This document shows, piece by piece, positions 44,743-53,569 of a stretch of DNA of 64,000 bases. The stretch is from an uncultured Myxococcales bacterium (GTDB lineage: Bacteria > Myxococcota_A > Polyangia > Polyangiales > Polyangiaceae): the NCBI GenBank assembly GCA_937949945.1, contig CALFEQ010000054.1:1-64000 (forward strand). The letters are read 5' to 3'. The notes beneath the pieces were generated by a model. The model worked only from the letters and a program-made list of their open reading frames with translations. It did not search any database and had not been told where the DNA came from. The position numbers and the translations under genes are program-made. The first letter of the stretch is position 1, and each line of letters opens with the position of its first letter.

Positions 44743-46971
44743 GTGCACGGAGGTCGAAGGAGGCTCGACGGCCGCGCGCATCGGAACGGATGGAGCGCGT
44801 ACGACGAGACGAGCGCGAGCCGCAGGCTCGATGGCTCGCGAGCGCGTGACGACGGGCGCGCTGGCGACACGCCGGCGGCGAGGCTGACCTTCCTCGAGTC
44901 GCTGCTCGCGTGCGACGACCTCGTGCAGGCAGCGCAGCTCGGCGTCGAGTGGCTCGTCCGGAACGCGGGCATGCGGCAGATCGCGATCGTGCTCGTCGAC
45001 CTCGAGCGGCCCGGCGGAGCACGCCTCGTGGGCGCGGCCGCGCAGGGCTTCGACGCCGGGCACGTCACGGGGCTCTCGATCGATCTCGAGGAACGCGAGC
45101 ACCCGCTCGTCCAGGCGCTGACGGCCCAGCGGCCCGTCGCGGTCCCGCCCTCCACCTTCGAAGGGACGGGCCTCCGATTCGAAGGCGGTCGGTGCACCGC
45201 GTATGCGCTGCCATTCCCGCCGCGGCCGGATCACGACGCCGTCGGTCTCGCGCTCTTCGGCGGCGTCGCTCGCGAGCCGCAGGCGCGCTGGCTCCTCGGC
45301 GTGCTCGGTCGCAAGCTCGTCGATCTGCGCAACCTCCGCATCCTCCGCGCAACGGAGCGGCGCCTCGATCGCGAGCGTGCGCTGCTCCAGAGCATCCTCA
45401 AGGCCGTCCCCGATCCGGTGCTCCTCACGGATCCGGAGGGGCGCCTCATCATCGCGAACCCGCGCGCGGAGCTCTACTTCGCCTCGGAGGAGGACGAGAG
45501 CGAGGGGCGTCGCCGTGCGGTCGCCCTCAACAACATGCTCTTCTCGGCCGCGCTGTCGCGCAACGCGATCGACGGCGGTCAGTTCGAGCGTCGCGAGCTG
45601 CCTCTGGTCGACCCGAACGACGGCTCCGATCGCCTCTTCGAGCTGATGAGCGCGCCGATCACGACGCCGGACGGCAAAGGGATCGTGTCGGTCCTGCGCA
45701 ACATCACCGATCTCCAGCTCGCCGCCCAGGAGATCGAGGAGAACTACCGCAGGCTTCGCGTCGCGGAGACGGAGGTGCGGGCGGAGCGCGACCGCCTCGA
45801 TCTCATCATCGACTCCGTCGCCGATCCCATCATCGTCACCGACGCGAACGGCGGCATGATCATGACGAACGCGCCCGCGGAGCGCCTGTTCACGGCGAGC
45901 CCGGACGCTCCGATCGAGGAGATCCTCCGTGTGCGCGCGAACGACGCGCACTTCTCGTCGCACGTCGCCAACCTGTTCTTCCTCGAGCCGGGCGGACGCT
46001 TCCGTGGCGAGCTCGGTCTGCTCGATCCGAAGACGGGCGCGCCCGTGCCCGTCGAGGCGATCAGCGGAAAGATCCTCTCCGAGCGAGGCGAGGTCACCGC
46101 GATCGTCACGATCCTCCACGATCTGACGGAGCAGATGGAGAAGAACGCTCTCTACGAGGAGCTGAAGAAGGCCTCGACGCTCCTCGAGGAGAAGGTCCGG
46201 GACGCGACCGCCGAGCTCGTGCGTCAGAACGAGCTGCTCCAGCGCCAGGCGATCGAGCTCGAGGCGGCGTCGAGCGCGAAGTCCCAGTTCCTCGCGAACA
46301 TGTCCCACGAGTTCCGGACGCCGCTCAACGCGATCCTCGGATACACGAGCATGATGCTCCAGGGGGTGTCCGGGCCGCTGCCGCCGAACATCGTGCGGCA
46401 GCTCCAGCGCATCGACTCGAACGGCCGCCACCTCCTCACGATCATCAACGACATCCTCGACATCTCCCGGATCGAGGCCGGGAAGATGCCCCTCAACGTG
46501 ACCCGGTTCGCCGTCGCGGACCTGGTGAAGGAGGTCCTCGCCGAGCTCGAGCCGCTGATCGCCCGCTCCAAGCTCGAGGTCCGGTCGCGGCTCGGCAGAA
46601 AGCTCCCGATGCTCAAGAGCGACCGCGCGAAGGTGAAGCAGATTCTGATGAATTTGCTATCGAACGCGCTGAAGTTCACCTCGAAGGGGTCGGTCACCGT
46701 GTCCGTGCAGTTCGTCAAGCGACGCGGCGAGATGCGGATCGCGGTGGCAGACACGGGGATCGGCATCGCAGAGAAGGATCAAGAATCCGTGTTCCAAGCC
46801 TTCCGCCAGGTCGACAACTCACCCACGCGTCAGTACGGAGGCACGGGGCTCGGGCTCGCGATCTGCCGGAGGCTGGCCCACATCCTCGGCGGCGAGATCC
46901 GGCTCGTGAGCAAGGTGAACGAGGGCTCCACGTTCACGCTCGTCCTCCCCGTCAAGGGAGGCTCACGATGA
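44743..46971 (+). CDS. GAF-PAS-PAS histidine kinase within the gas vesicle cluster
   Basis: A sensor kinase of about 742 residues. A GAF-like domain (about 45-205) is followed by two PAS domains (KAVPDPVLLTDPEGRLIIANPRAE and DSVADPIIVTDANGGMIMTN), a coiled-coil linker, a HisKA domain with His522 (SHEFRTPL) and a HATPase domain (NLLSNALKFT, DTGIGI, GGTGLGLAI). No transmembrane segment is seen, so it probably senses a cytoplasmic signal. The exact start is uncertain: GTG at 44743 is used because third-position GC rises there, and GTG at 44683 is an alternative. Its stop overlaps the receiver gene by 4 bases (ATGA). It probably controls buoyancy genes, by inference. Confidence 0.88.
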   Translation: MHGGRRRLDGRAHRNGWSAYDETSASRRLDGSRARDDGRAGDTPAARLTFLESLLACDDLVQAAQLGVEWLVRNAGMRQIAIVLVDLERPGGARLVGAAAQGFDAGHVTGLSIDLEEREHPLVQALTAQRPVAVPPSTFEGTGLRFEGGRCTAYALPFPPRPDHDAVGLALFGGVAREPQARWLLGVLGRKLVDLRNLRILRATERRLDRERALLQSILKAVPDPVLLTDPEGRLIIANPRAELYFASEEDESEGRRRAVALNNMLFSAALSRNAIDGGQFERRELPLVDPNDGSDRLFELMSAPITTPDGKGIVSVLRNITDLQLAAQEIEENYRRLRVAETEVRAERDRLDLIIDSVADPIIVTDANGGMIMTNAPAERLFTASPDAPIEEILRVRANDAHFSSHVANLFFLEPGGRFRGELGLLDPKTGAPVPVEAISGKILSERGEVTAIVTILHDLTEQMEKNALYEELKKASTLLEEKVRDATAELVRQNELLQRQAIELEAASSAKSQFLANMSHEFRTPLNAILGYTSMMLQGVSGPLPPNIVRQLQRIDSNGRHLLTIINDILDISRIEAGKMPLNVTRFAVADLVKEVLAELEPLIARSKLEVRSRLGRKLPMLKSDRAKVKQILMNLLSNALKFTSKGSVTVSVQFVKRRGEMRIAVADTGIGIAEKDQESVFQAFRQVDNSPTRQYGGTGLGLAICRRLAHILGGEIRLVSKVNEGSTFTLVLPVKGGSR

Positions 46972-47486
46972 CGAAGAAGCGAGCTTCGGCGAACGGAGGA
47001 GGCGACGCAGCGCCGCTCGTGCTCGTCGTCGACGACTTCGAGGACAACCGCGCGATGTACGTCGAGTACCTCCAGTTCCACGGCTTCCGCGTCGTCGAGG
47101 CCGTGAACGGGGAGGACGCGGTACGGCGTACGAAGGAGCATCTCCCGGCGGTCATCGTGATGGACTTGTCCCTGCCGGTGATGGATGGCTGGGAGGCGAC
47201 GCGCCAGATCAAGGCGGATCCGAAGACGGCGCACATTCGGGTGATCGCGCTCACCGGACACGCCGAGCCTGCGCACGCAAAGAAGGCGCTCGACGCCGGA
47301 TGCGACGACTTCGTCGCGAAGCCGTGCCTGCCGGAGAGCCTGCTCGCGAAGATCCGCGAGCACCTCCCCGCGTCGGACGCCAACGGCTCGCGTGAAGAGG
47401 CGTCGGGCGCCGGGCGGAGCCGCGACGTGGATCCTTCCGGGATCGTCGCCGTCGGCACGGGCAAGAAGCCGCGAGGGAAGAGGTGA
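46968..47486 (+). CDS. Single-domain response regulator with basic tail
   Basis: A 172-residue receiver protein with Asp22/Asp23, phosphoacceptor Asp66 (VIVMDLSLP), Thr97 (ALTGHAE) and Lys118 (FVAKP). No output domain follows; the last 45 residues are polar and end GTGKKPRGKR. It is translationally coupled to the histidine kinase through ATGA and to the gvpL gene through an overlapping TGATG. It therefore probably relays the kinase signal to another protein rather than binding DNA. Confidence 0.9.
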   Translation: MTKKRASANGGGDAAPLVLVVDDFEDNRAMYVEYLQFHGFRVVEAVNGEDAVRRTKEHLPAVIVMDLSLPVMDGWEATRQIKADPKTAHIRVIALTGHAEPAHAKKALDAGCDDFVAKPCLPESLLAKIREHLPASDANGSREEASGAGRSRDVDPSGIVAVGTGKKPRGKR

Positions 47487-48619
47487 TGGGCGCTGTCCGA
47501 CGAGCTGCTGCGAAAAGGGCGGCGAGGAACGTCGACGGGGCGACGAAGCACGCCCCGAAGTCACGAACGAAGCCGTCGGCGCAGAAGTCGGAGCCGGCGG
47601 CGAAGCGGCCGCGCGCCGAGCTCGCGAAGCCGACGTCCGGCCGCGCGTCGAAGCGCGCGCTTCCCCCCGCGAAGCCGTCGAGGAAGGTCCCTCTCGCGCC
47701 GTCGTCGGAGCGCCGACCCACCAAGAAGGCCGAGGCGCGACCGACCTCGCGAGGCGACGGATCTCCGCCGCGCGTGCAGCGCCTTCCGCCGAGCGCGCCC
47801 GAGGCCCGCGACGCGATCTCTCCCGTCGCGGTGCGTGCGCTCCCGCCGGAGCCCGTCGCCGGGCCCGCAGGCACGCGTGGCAAGTACGTGTACTGCGTCA
47901 TCCACGCGGACAAGCCGCTCAGCTTCGGACCGCTCGGCATCGGTACGGAGCCGGCCGAAGTGCACACGGTGAACTACAAGGACATCGCCGCCGTCGTGTC
48001 CGACACCCCCATCGCGGTTCACGAGCCGACGCGTGCCAACGTCCTCGCGCACGAGCGCGTGAACGAGACGGTCATGCGCGATCACACCGTGATCCCGATG
48101 TCCTTCGGCACGGTGTTCAAGACGCGCGACGACATCCACGAGCTGCTCCGCAGCGCCTACGACGCGTTCAAGGACGTGCTCGTGAAGATGGAGGACAAGC
48201 TCGAGTTCGGCCTCAAGGTCCTCTGGGACAGGGACCTCATCATCAAGGAGCTCGAGACCGAGAACGAGGACATCCGGCGCCTGAAAGGGGAGATCACCTC
48301 GCAGAAGGGATCGACGTACTTTGCGCGCATGCAGTACGGGCGCCTCGTCGACGCCGCGCTCCAGGCCCGCTCCGAGCGCTACGTGCAGGAGATCTTCGAC
48401 GCGCTCCGTCCTGCGGCGGTCGCCTCGCGCGCCAACCGCCCCATCGGCGACCGCATGATCATGAACGCGGCGTTCCTCGTCCGCCGCGACAAGGAGGCCG
48501 AGTTCGACGCCATCGTGAAGCAGATCGGCGCCAAGCACGACAAGCTGACGTTCAAGTACACGGGGCCCTGGCCGCCCTACAACTTCGTCAACATCCGGCT
48601 GAAGCTGGAGAGGGCGTGA
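47486..48619 (+). CDS. gvpL: Gas vesicle protein GvpL/GvpF with basic N-terminal extension
   Basis: A 377-residue GvpF/GvpL-family accessory protein, which helps assemble the gas vesicle. The conserved domain starts at about residue 132 (GKYVYCVIHADKP) and includes VIPMSFGTVFKTRDDI, a central helical part and the C-terminal FKYTGPWPPYNFV signature. The first 130 residues are Lys/Arg/Pro/Ala-rich and look disordered, far longer than in typical GvpL (about 250 residues). The ATG at 47486 overlaps the preceding stop (TGATG). Confidence 0.92.
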   Translation: MGAVRRAAAKRAARNVDGATKHAPKSRTKPSAQKSEPAAKRPRAELAKPTSGRASKRALPPAKPSRKVPLAPSSERRPTKKAEARPTSRGDGSPPRVQRLPPSAPEARDAISPVAVRALPPEPVAGPAGTRGKYVYCVIHADKPLSFGPLGIGTEPAEVHTVNYKDIAAVVSDTPIAVHEPTRANVLAHERVNETVMRDHTVIPMSFGTVFKTRDDIHELLRSAYDAFKDVLVKMEDKLEFGLKVLWDRDLIIKELETENEDIRRLKGEITSQKGSTYFARMQYGRLVDAALQARSERYVQEIFDALRPAAVASRANRPIGDRMIMNAAFLVRRDKEAEFDAIVKQIGAKHDKLTFKYTGPWPPYNFVNIRLKLERA

Positions 48620-48626
48620 GCGAGGA

Positions 48627-48832
48627 GGCTCCAGGCTCCAGGCTCCAGGGGGCGGCCTACTGCCTTCCGTCTCCACCCGCGAGCCTCCAGCGTCCAGGGA
48701 ACTTCGGTCTCATGCTGCAGGACGTCCTCTCCGTTGCCTCGAGTCTCGCGTCTCGGCGTCCGCATTCGCTGGAGAATGGGGGCTGGAGGCTGGAGACTTC
48801 TGCACCTGGAGCCTGGAGCCCGGAGCCTGGAG
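48627..48832. repeat. Inverted heptamer arrays (GGCTCCA)n ... (CCTGGAG)n, copy B
   Basis: Three GGCTCCA units (48627-48647) and, in inverse orientation, four CCTGGAG units (48805-48832, one with C for T) enclose about 157 bp with no similarity to the interior of copy A at 2877-3071. The last unit provides the GGAG that acts as Shine-Dalgarno eight bases before gvpG. Confidence 0.9.
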
Positions 48833-48840
48833 CCTGATCC

Positions 48841-49161
48841 ATGCTCATCCTCGACTCCCTCCTCGTCGGTGGCCTCAAGTTCGTGCTCTCGCGGATCGCG
48901 GAGGCGGTCGAGGCCGAGATGTACGACGAGAGCGCGCTCCGCGAGGAGCTCCTCGCGGCGCAGATGAAGCTCGAGCTCGGGGAGATCTCCGAGGAGGACT
49001 TCGCGCAAATCGAGGAGCAGATCCTCGCCTCCATGCGCGCGATCCGCGAGCGGCGCGAGGCGGCGAGCGGTCGGGCGGTCGAGCAGCAGGGGACCTCCGG
49101 AACGGGACGGATCACCGTCGAGAGGATCGAGGCGGCTTTCGACGACGAAGAGCGTCGCTGA
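48841..49161 (+). CDS. gvpG: Gas vesicle protein GvpG
   Basis: A 106-residue GvpG, a small accessory protein that interacts with GvpA and GvpF/L during assembly. Family features are the hydrophobic start (LILDSLLVGGLKFVLSRIAEAVE), MYDESALREELLAAQMKLELGEISEEDFAQIEEQIL and the acidic-basic helical tail. The predicted fold is almost entirely helical. The start ATG follows the heptamer repeat array directly, so the repeat forms part of its translation initiation region. Confidence 0.87.
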   Translation: MLILDSLLVGGLKFVLSRIAEAVEAEMYDESALREELLAAQMKLELGEISEEDFAQIEEQILASMRAIRERREAASGRAVEQQGTSGTGRITVERIEAAFDDEERR

Positions 49162-49173
49162 CGCGAATCGAGG

Positions 49174-49196
49174 ACGAGCACGAGCACGAGCACGAG
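49174..49196. repeat. (ACGAGC)n hexamer array, second site
   Basis: About three and a half ACGAGC/ACGAGA units lie just after the gvpG stop codon. The same unit occurs upstream of tldD (25011-25058). It may be a replication-slippage array. Confidence 0.6.
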
Positions 49197-49242
49197 AGAG
49201 CGCGCGTGTCTTCGTCTCGATGTCGATGGTCGTCCGTGGGAA

Positions 49243-49386
49243 CGAGGGCACGGTTGCGCGAGGCGCGGTCGGTGGCGACGGAGACTCCCTTTTCCGAAGG
49301 AAATGCGAAGCATTTCCTTCGGGCTCCCTGTCTTCCTGTCTCCCCGTTCAAACCCTGTCTCCCTGCTTCTCCCTGTCGATCTCCGA
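49243..49386. repeat. Dispersed 140-bp repeat with perfect 13-bp-stem hairpin, copy 2
   Basis: It begins CGAGGGCACGGTTGCGCGA and has a perfect hairpin at 49294-49322 (stem CCGAAGGAAATGC, loop GAA). It ends in CTCCCTGT-like units up to 49386. It matches copy 1 (12411-12549) over the full length. It lies between gvpG and the ArsA-like gene, ending 19 bp before the latter's start codon, and so may be transcribed as part of the gas vesicle mRNA. Confidence 0.92.
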
Positions 49387-49405
49387 GCGTGGTACCGTCC
49401 GCTTC

Positions 49406-51802
49406 GTGGGTGACGCGGCCAAGGGTCCGCGGCTGTCCTTCTTCGGCGGCAAGGGCGGAGTCGGAAAGACGAGCTGTGCGGCGGCCGCCGCGGTTCGGGC
49501 CGCGACGGAGGGCGCCCGCGTGCTCGTCGTGTCGACCGATCCTGCGCACTCGCTCTCCGACGCGCTCGGGCTCGAGCTCGGGTCGGAGCCGCGCCCCGTG
49601 CGCGACGTGGGCGGGCGCGGTGAGCTCTGGGCGGCGGAGCTCGACGCGGACAAAGCGCTTTCGCGTTGGCTGCGCGAGCGACAGGACGCGATCCGGACGA
49701 TCGCCGATCGCGGGACCTACCTCGACGAAGAGGACATCGATCGGTTCCTCTCGCTCTCGTTCCCCGGCGTCGACGAGCTCGTCGGGCTCGTCGAGCTCAT
49801 GCGGCTCTCGCGCTCGCGCGAGCTCGATCACGTCGTGGTGGACACCGCGCCGACGGGGCACACGCTGCGGCTGCTCGAGATGCCCGCCACGTTGAAGCGC
49901 GTCGCCGAGGTGCTCGACGACATGCACGCGAAGCATCGCTTCATGGCGTCGAGCATCGCCGGCTCGTGGCAGCCCGACGCCGCCGACGAGGTGATCGCCG
50001 AGATCGAGCGCGAGGCCGTCGAGCTGCGACGGACGCTGACCGATCCCGCGCGCGCCTCTTTCACGTGGGTGACGCTGCCCGAGGAGCTCTCCGTGCGCGA
50101 GGCGGAGGACGGTGTCCGCGCGATCGAGGCGCTCGGGATCGAGGTGAGCCCCGTCGTCGTCAACCGTGTGTGGCCGGCGCCCGAGCGGCCGTGTCCGCTC
50201 TGCACGCCGCGGGTCGACGGCGAGCGCCGCTGGCGGGAGCGCGTCGCCGAGCTCTTCGAGGACAAGGTGCTGCTCGAGGTGCCCGCGCGTCGAGAAGAGC
50301 CGCGCGGCGTGAGGGAGCTTCTCGACCTCGCGATGTCGGTCAAGTACCTCGACCTGCGCCGGCCGAGGCGGACGGCTCGCGCGCGCGCGCCGGTCTTCGA
50401 GCCGCCCCCGATCGAGGACGCGCGGACGATCCGCTTCCAGGGCGCGAGCTCGCCGATCGCCCCGACTGCGCGGCTCGTGTTCTTCGGAGGCAAGGGCGGC
50501 GTGGGCAAGACGACCGCCGCCGCCGCATGTGCGATCGAGCTCGCGGAGGCGCGGCCCCGCGACCGCGTGCTCCTGTTGTCCACCGATCCTGCGCACTCGC
50601 TCGGGGACGCGCTCGACGTCGAGGTCGGCGACGAGCCGAGGAGCCTCCCGGGCGGACCGCGCAACTTGATGGTCCGCGAGCTCGACGCGGCGAAGGCGTG
50701 GGAAGCCGAGCGCGAGCGGTATCGAAACGCCGTCGAGGATCTGTTCTCGTCGATCTTCCGTGGGCGGATGGACGCGACGTTCGATCGACGCGTGCTCGAG
50801 GATCTGGTCGATCTCGCGCCGCCCGGCATCGACGAGCTCTTCGCGATCGTGACGATGCTCGACGCCGTCGTCGGGCCGCCTCCGTCGATCCCGCCGGAGG
50901 GCGACGGCGAGAGCGCCGGCGACCCGTTGGCCCTTCCGCCCCTGTCGCCGGAAGACACGGTGGTCACCGGTGACGACGTCCGCGCGACGTCGGCCGACGT
51001 CTGGCGGGAGCTCGCGTCGATCCGCGTCACCGGAGACGACGCCACCGTCGCGATCCAGATCCCGAGCGTGCCCCGGAAGGGGAGCAGGCGCACGAAGGAG
51101 ACGAAGCCTGCGCCGCCGCGCGCGCCGAACCGGCCGCCGTTCGATCTCGTCGTCGTCGACACCGCACCCGCCGGTCACACGCTCCGGCTGCTCGCGCTCC
51201 CGGAGAAGGCACTCGAATGGGTCCACGCCCTGATGAGCGTGATCCTCAAGTATCGGAGCGTCGTCGGGCTCGGCGAGTTCGCGAGCGATCTGACGCAGCT
51301 CGCTCGAAGGCTGCGGACGCTCATCCAGATGCTCTCCGATCCTTCGCAGTGTGCGTTCGTGATCGTCTCGCGTCCGGCCGAGCTCCCGCGTCTCGAGACG
51401 GAGCGCCTCGCGAAGGAGCTCCGCCGCTTGCGCGTGCCCGTCGCGGCGATCGTCGCCAACGGCGTGACCGAGCCGAGCTGCGCGCGATGCTCCGCCGCCG
51501 CTGCCGCCGAGGAGGCGGAGCTCGAGCGGCTCGAGCGACTGGCGCGACTCGCCGCCCGCTCGCCACGGCTGCTCACTGCGCCTGCGGTCTACCCCGGTCC
51601 GCGCGGAGTCGTCGGGCTCGGCCTGTGGCGGATCGGCTGGACGGAGCGCGTGCCGGCGCCGGCGACGTCGAGCGCCTCCGTCGCGCCGCGGAAGGAGACG
51701 GACGAGCCGCGCCACGCGCCGGCGACCGCGCCTCGAGTGCCCGATTCGACGGCACCGCCCGAGCCCGCGCGAGCGCCGGTCATCGACCAGGACCCGGAGT
51801 GA
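49406..51802 (+). CDS. Tandem ArsA/Get3-like ATPase in the gas vesicle cluster
   Basis: A 798-residue protein made of two ArsA/Get3-type SIMIBI ATPase halves. Deviant Walker A motifs GGKGGVGKT are at 14-22 and 361-369; each half has STDPAHSL and a switch II DTAP(T/A)GHTLRLL. Each half also has a CxxC motif (CPLC in the first, CARC in the second), as used by Get3 for zinc-bridged dimers, rather than arsenite-binding cysteines. The second half contains an insertion of about 80 low-complexity residues before its switch II. The C-terminus is Pro/Ala-rich. Get3-type proteins handle hydrophobic tail-anchored clients, so a chaperone role for GvpA is plausible but inferred. The GTG at 49406 is chosen because the sequence upstream is the repeat element. 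Confidence 0.9.
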   Translation: MGDAAKGPRLSFFGGKGGVGKTSCAAAAAVRAATEGARVLVVSTDPAHSLSDALGLELGSEPRPVRDVGGRGELWAAELDADKALSRWLRERQDAIRTIADRGTYLDEEDIDRFLSLSFPGVDELVGLVELMRLSRSRELDHVVVDTAPTGHTLRLLEMPATLKRVAEVLDDMHAKHRFMASSIAGSWQPDAADEVIAEIEREAVELRRTLTDPARASFTWVTLPEELSVREAEDGVRAIEALGIEVSPVVVNRVWPAPERPCPLCTPRVDGERRWRERVAELFEDKVLLEVPARREEPRGVRELLDLAMSVKYLDLRRPRRTARARAPVFEPPPIEDARTIRFQGASSPIAPTARLVFFGGKGGVGKTTAAAACAIELAEARPRDRVLLLSTDPAHSLGDALDVEVGDEPRSLPGGPRNLMVRELDAAKAWEAERERYRNAVEDLFSSIFRGRMDATFDRRVLEDLVDLAPPGIDELFAIVTMLDAVVGPPPSIPPEGDGESAGDPLALPPLSPEDTVVTGDDVRATSADVWRELASIRVTGDDATVAIQIPSVPRKGSRRTKETKPAPPRAPNRPPFDLVVVDTAPAGHTLRLLALPEKALEWVHALMSVILKYRSVVGLGEFASDLTQLARRLRTLIQMLSDPSQCAFVIVSRPAELPRLETERLAKELRRLRVPVAAIVANGVTEPSCARCSAAAAAEEAELERLERLARLAARSPRLLTAPAVYPGPRGVVGLGLWRIGWTERVPAPATSSASVAPRKETDEPRHAPATAPRVPDSTAPPEPARAPVIDQDPE

Positions 51803-51846
51803 GGGTGCGCGGCGCCGAGCCTCGTGAGCTATCCTGAGGCCGCCCG

Positions 51847-52626
51847 ATGACCGGCCGTTCTTGCGCCACGTACGTCTACTGCGTCGTGAAGTGCGAGCGC
51901 GCTCCGAAGCTCGTGCGCGCGCCGAAGGGACTCGAGGGGAGCGGAAAGCCGAGGCTGATCGACGCGGGAGACGGCTATCACCTCCTCGTGACGGACGCTC
52001 CGCTGTCGCTCTACGACGGCCCCGTGATCGACGCGAAGCTCCGCGACATCGAGTGGGTCGGCGCGCGTGGCGCCGAGCACGAGTCGCTCGTCGAGCACGC
52101 CGCGTCCCTCGGCACCGTCGTACCCATGAAGCTCTTCACGCTGTTCGCGACCGACGAACGTGCGGTCGCCCACGTGCGGAAGATGAAGCGCACGCTCGAC
52201 CGCGTCGTGAAGCGCATCGAGGGCTGCGAGGAGTGGGGCCTCCGCATCCTGTTCGACGAGGCGCGCGCGGCCAGACGAGCCGCCGAGCAGGCGCGGTCGA
52301 CGAAGGTGACCACGGGCAAGGATTTCTTGCTCCGCAAGAAGGCGCTCGTCGACGAGCGGCGCGTGACGGGCGCGCGCGGAGCCGCGGAGGTCGACGAGCT
52401 CTACGAGCGCCTCGCGAAGACGTCGCGCGATGCGCACCGGCGCGCCGCGCCGAGCCGCGAGCTCGCGGGGCGCGTCTTCCTCGATGCGGTGTTCCTCGTC
52501 CCGAAGGCGAAGGTGGAGAAGCTGAAGTCCACCGTCGCGAGCTCGGCCGAGCGGCTCGTCGAGCAGGGCTTCGACGTCTCCCTCACCGGGCCGTGGCCCG
52601 CGTACAGCTTCATCGGTGGCGCGTGA
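51847..52626 (+). CDS. gvpF: Gas vesicle protein GvpL/GvpF, second copy
   Basis: A 259-residue GvpF/GvpL-family protein of normal length. It opens with TYVYCVVKCE, contains GTVVPMKLFTLFATDERAV and EEWGLRILFDEA, and ends with the signature SLTGPWPAYSFIG. It is one of three GvpF/L paralogues in the cluster. Its stop overlaps the next gene's GTG start (GTGA), starting a tightly coupled block of four genes: this gene, gvpM/S-like, gvpF-like and gvpK. Confidence 0.92.
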   Translation: MTGRSCATYVYCVVKCERAPKLVRAPKGLEGSGKPRLIDAGDGYHLLVTDAPLSLYDGPVIDAKLRDIEWVGARGAEHESLVEHAASLGTVVPMKLFTLFATDERAVAHVRKMKRTLDRVVKRIEGCEEWGLRILFDEARAARRAAEQARSTKVTTGKDFLLRKKALVDERRVTGARGAAEVDELYERLAKTSRDAHRRAAPSRELAGRVFLDAVFLVPKAKVEKLKSTVASSAERLVEQGFDVSLTGPWPAYSFIGGA

Positions 52627-52919
52627 GCAGGCGGACGCGGAGGACCGTTCGGCGCCGGGCCGCCGACCCGCCGCCGATCCTCGAAGGGATCGACGCGACG
52701 CTGCTCGACATCGTCGATCACGTGCTGACGAAGGGGATCGTCCTGACCGGTGATCTCGTGCTCGGCGTGGCCGACGTCGATCTCGTGTACCTCCGCCTCT
52801 CGGCCGTGCTCTGCGCCGCCGATCGCGTGCTCGGAGCGGGCGCGGCCGATCGCTCGCGTCGGGGCGGCTCGAACGGCGAAGGCGCGCGCCGCCTCGCTCG
52901 AACCGGGAAGGTGCGGTGA
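52623..52919 (+). CDS. Gas vesicle protein of the GvpA/J/M/S superfamily (GvpM/S-like)
   Basis: A 98-residue protein whose core ATLLDIVDHVLTKGIVLTGDLVLGVADVDLVYLRLSAVLC, shown here in two parts (LLDIVDHVLTKGIVLTGD and VADVDLVYLRL), matches GvpM or GvpS, minor shell proteins related to GvpA. It has an Arg-rich N-terminal tail (SRRTRRTVRRR) and a basic C-terminus. The GTG start lies in a GTGA overlap with the preceding gene, and the stop overlaps the next gene in the same way. I cannot decide between GvpM and GvpS. Confidence 0.83.
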   Translation: MSRRTRRTVRRRAADPPPILEGIDATLLDIVDHVLTKGIVLTGDLVLGVADVDLVYLRLSAVLCAADRVLGAGAADRSRRGGSNGEGARRLARTGKVR

Positions 52920-53569
52920 CGCTCTACCTCTACGCGATCGTCGACCGGCGGCCGCGCGTCGACCTCGGAAAGGGCATGGGGCGAGGACCGCTCGCCTTCG
53001 TACGTGCCGGCAAGGTCCACGTGCTCGTCGAGCGCACGGAAGCGCGCGAGCCGCGCCCGGAGCTGCTCGTCGCGCACGACCGCGTCGTCCGGCGCCTCTG
53101 TCGTGCCGCGTCCGAAGCGGCCGTCCTGCCTCTCCGCTTCGGTTCGACCGTGCCCGATCGTGCGGCGCTCGAGGCGCTGCTCGCTCCGCTCGACGCCCTC
53201 ATCGGTCGCGCGTTCGATCGGGTGCGCGGCGCGGTGCAGCTCACGATGCGCGTGACGGGACGGCGCGCACCGCCGCGCGCCCCTTCGCGCGAGGCGGGGC
53301 CGGGGACGCGATGGCTCATGCGTCGGATCGCGGCGCAGAGCGTGCCGGAGATCGAGGCGTTGACGGAGGCGACGAAGGCGTTCGTCCGCGAGGCCAAGGC
53401 CGAACGCCACGATCGCCCGCCGCTCGTGGCGAGCGTCTATCACCTCGTCGCACGCGAGGACCTGTCGCGCTGGCGCGCCGCCGTCCGCCGCGCGCTGCCG
53501 GAGCTCCGCGGTGTGCGCGTCTCGATCACGGGGCCGTGGCCGCCGTATGCGTTCGCGGAGCTGGCATGA
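52916..53569 (+). CDS. Gas vesicle protein GvpF/GvpL, third copy
   Basis: A 217-residue GvpF/L protein, the shortest of three in the cluster. It begins TLYLYAIVDRRP, has VLPLRFGSTVPDRAALEALL and ends with VSITGPWPPYAFAELA, all typical for GvpF. GTG start in a GTGA overlap with the preceding gene; its own stop overlaps the start of gvpK. The compact form suggests the ancestral GvpF role. Confidence 0.92.
   Translation: MTLYLYAIVDRRPRVDLGKGMGRGPLAFVRAGKVHVLVERTEAREPRPELLVAHDRVVRRLCRAASEAAVLPLRFGSTVPDRAALEALLAPLDALIGRAFDRVRGAVQLTMRVTGRRAPPRAPSREAGPGTRWLMRRIAAQSVPEIEALTEATKAFVREAKAERHDRPPLVASVYHLVAREDLSRWRAAVRRALPELRGVRVSITGPWPPYAFAELA

Noticed and set aside
49294..49322. Hairpin of repeat copy 2 as a Rho-independent terminator
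   Set aside because: No U-tract follows, only CU-rich sequence, and the second copy at 12461-12489 likewise lacks one; it also lies upstream of genes.
50486..51802. ArsA-like gene as part of an arsenic resistance operon
   Set aside because: There is no arsB, arsD or arsR nearby, the CxxC motifs are Get3-like, and the gene is enclosed by gvp genes.
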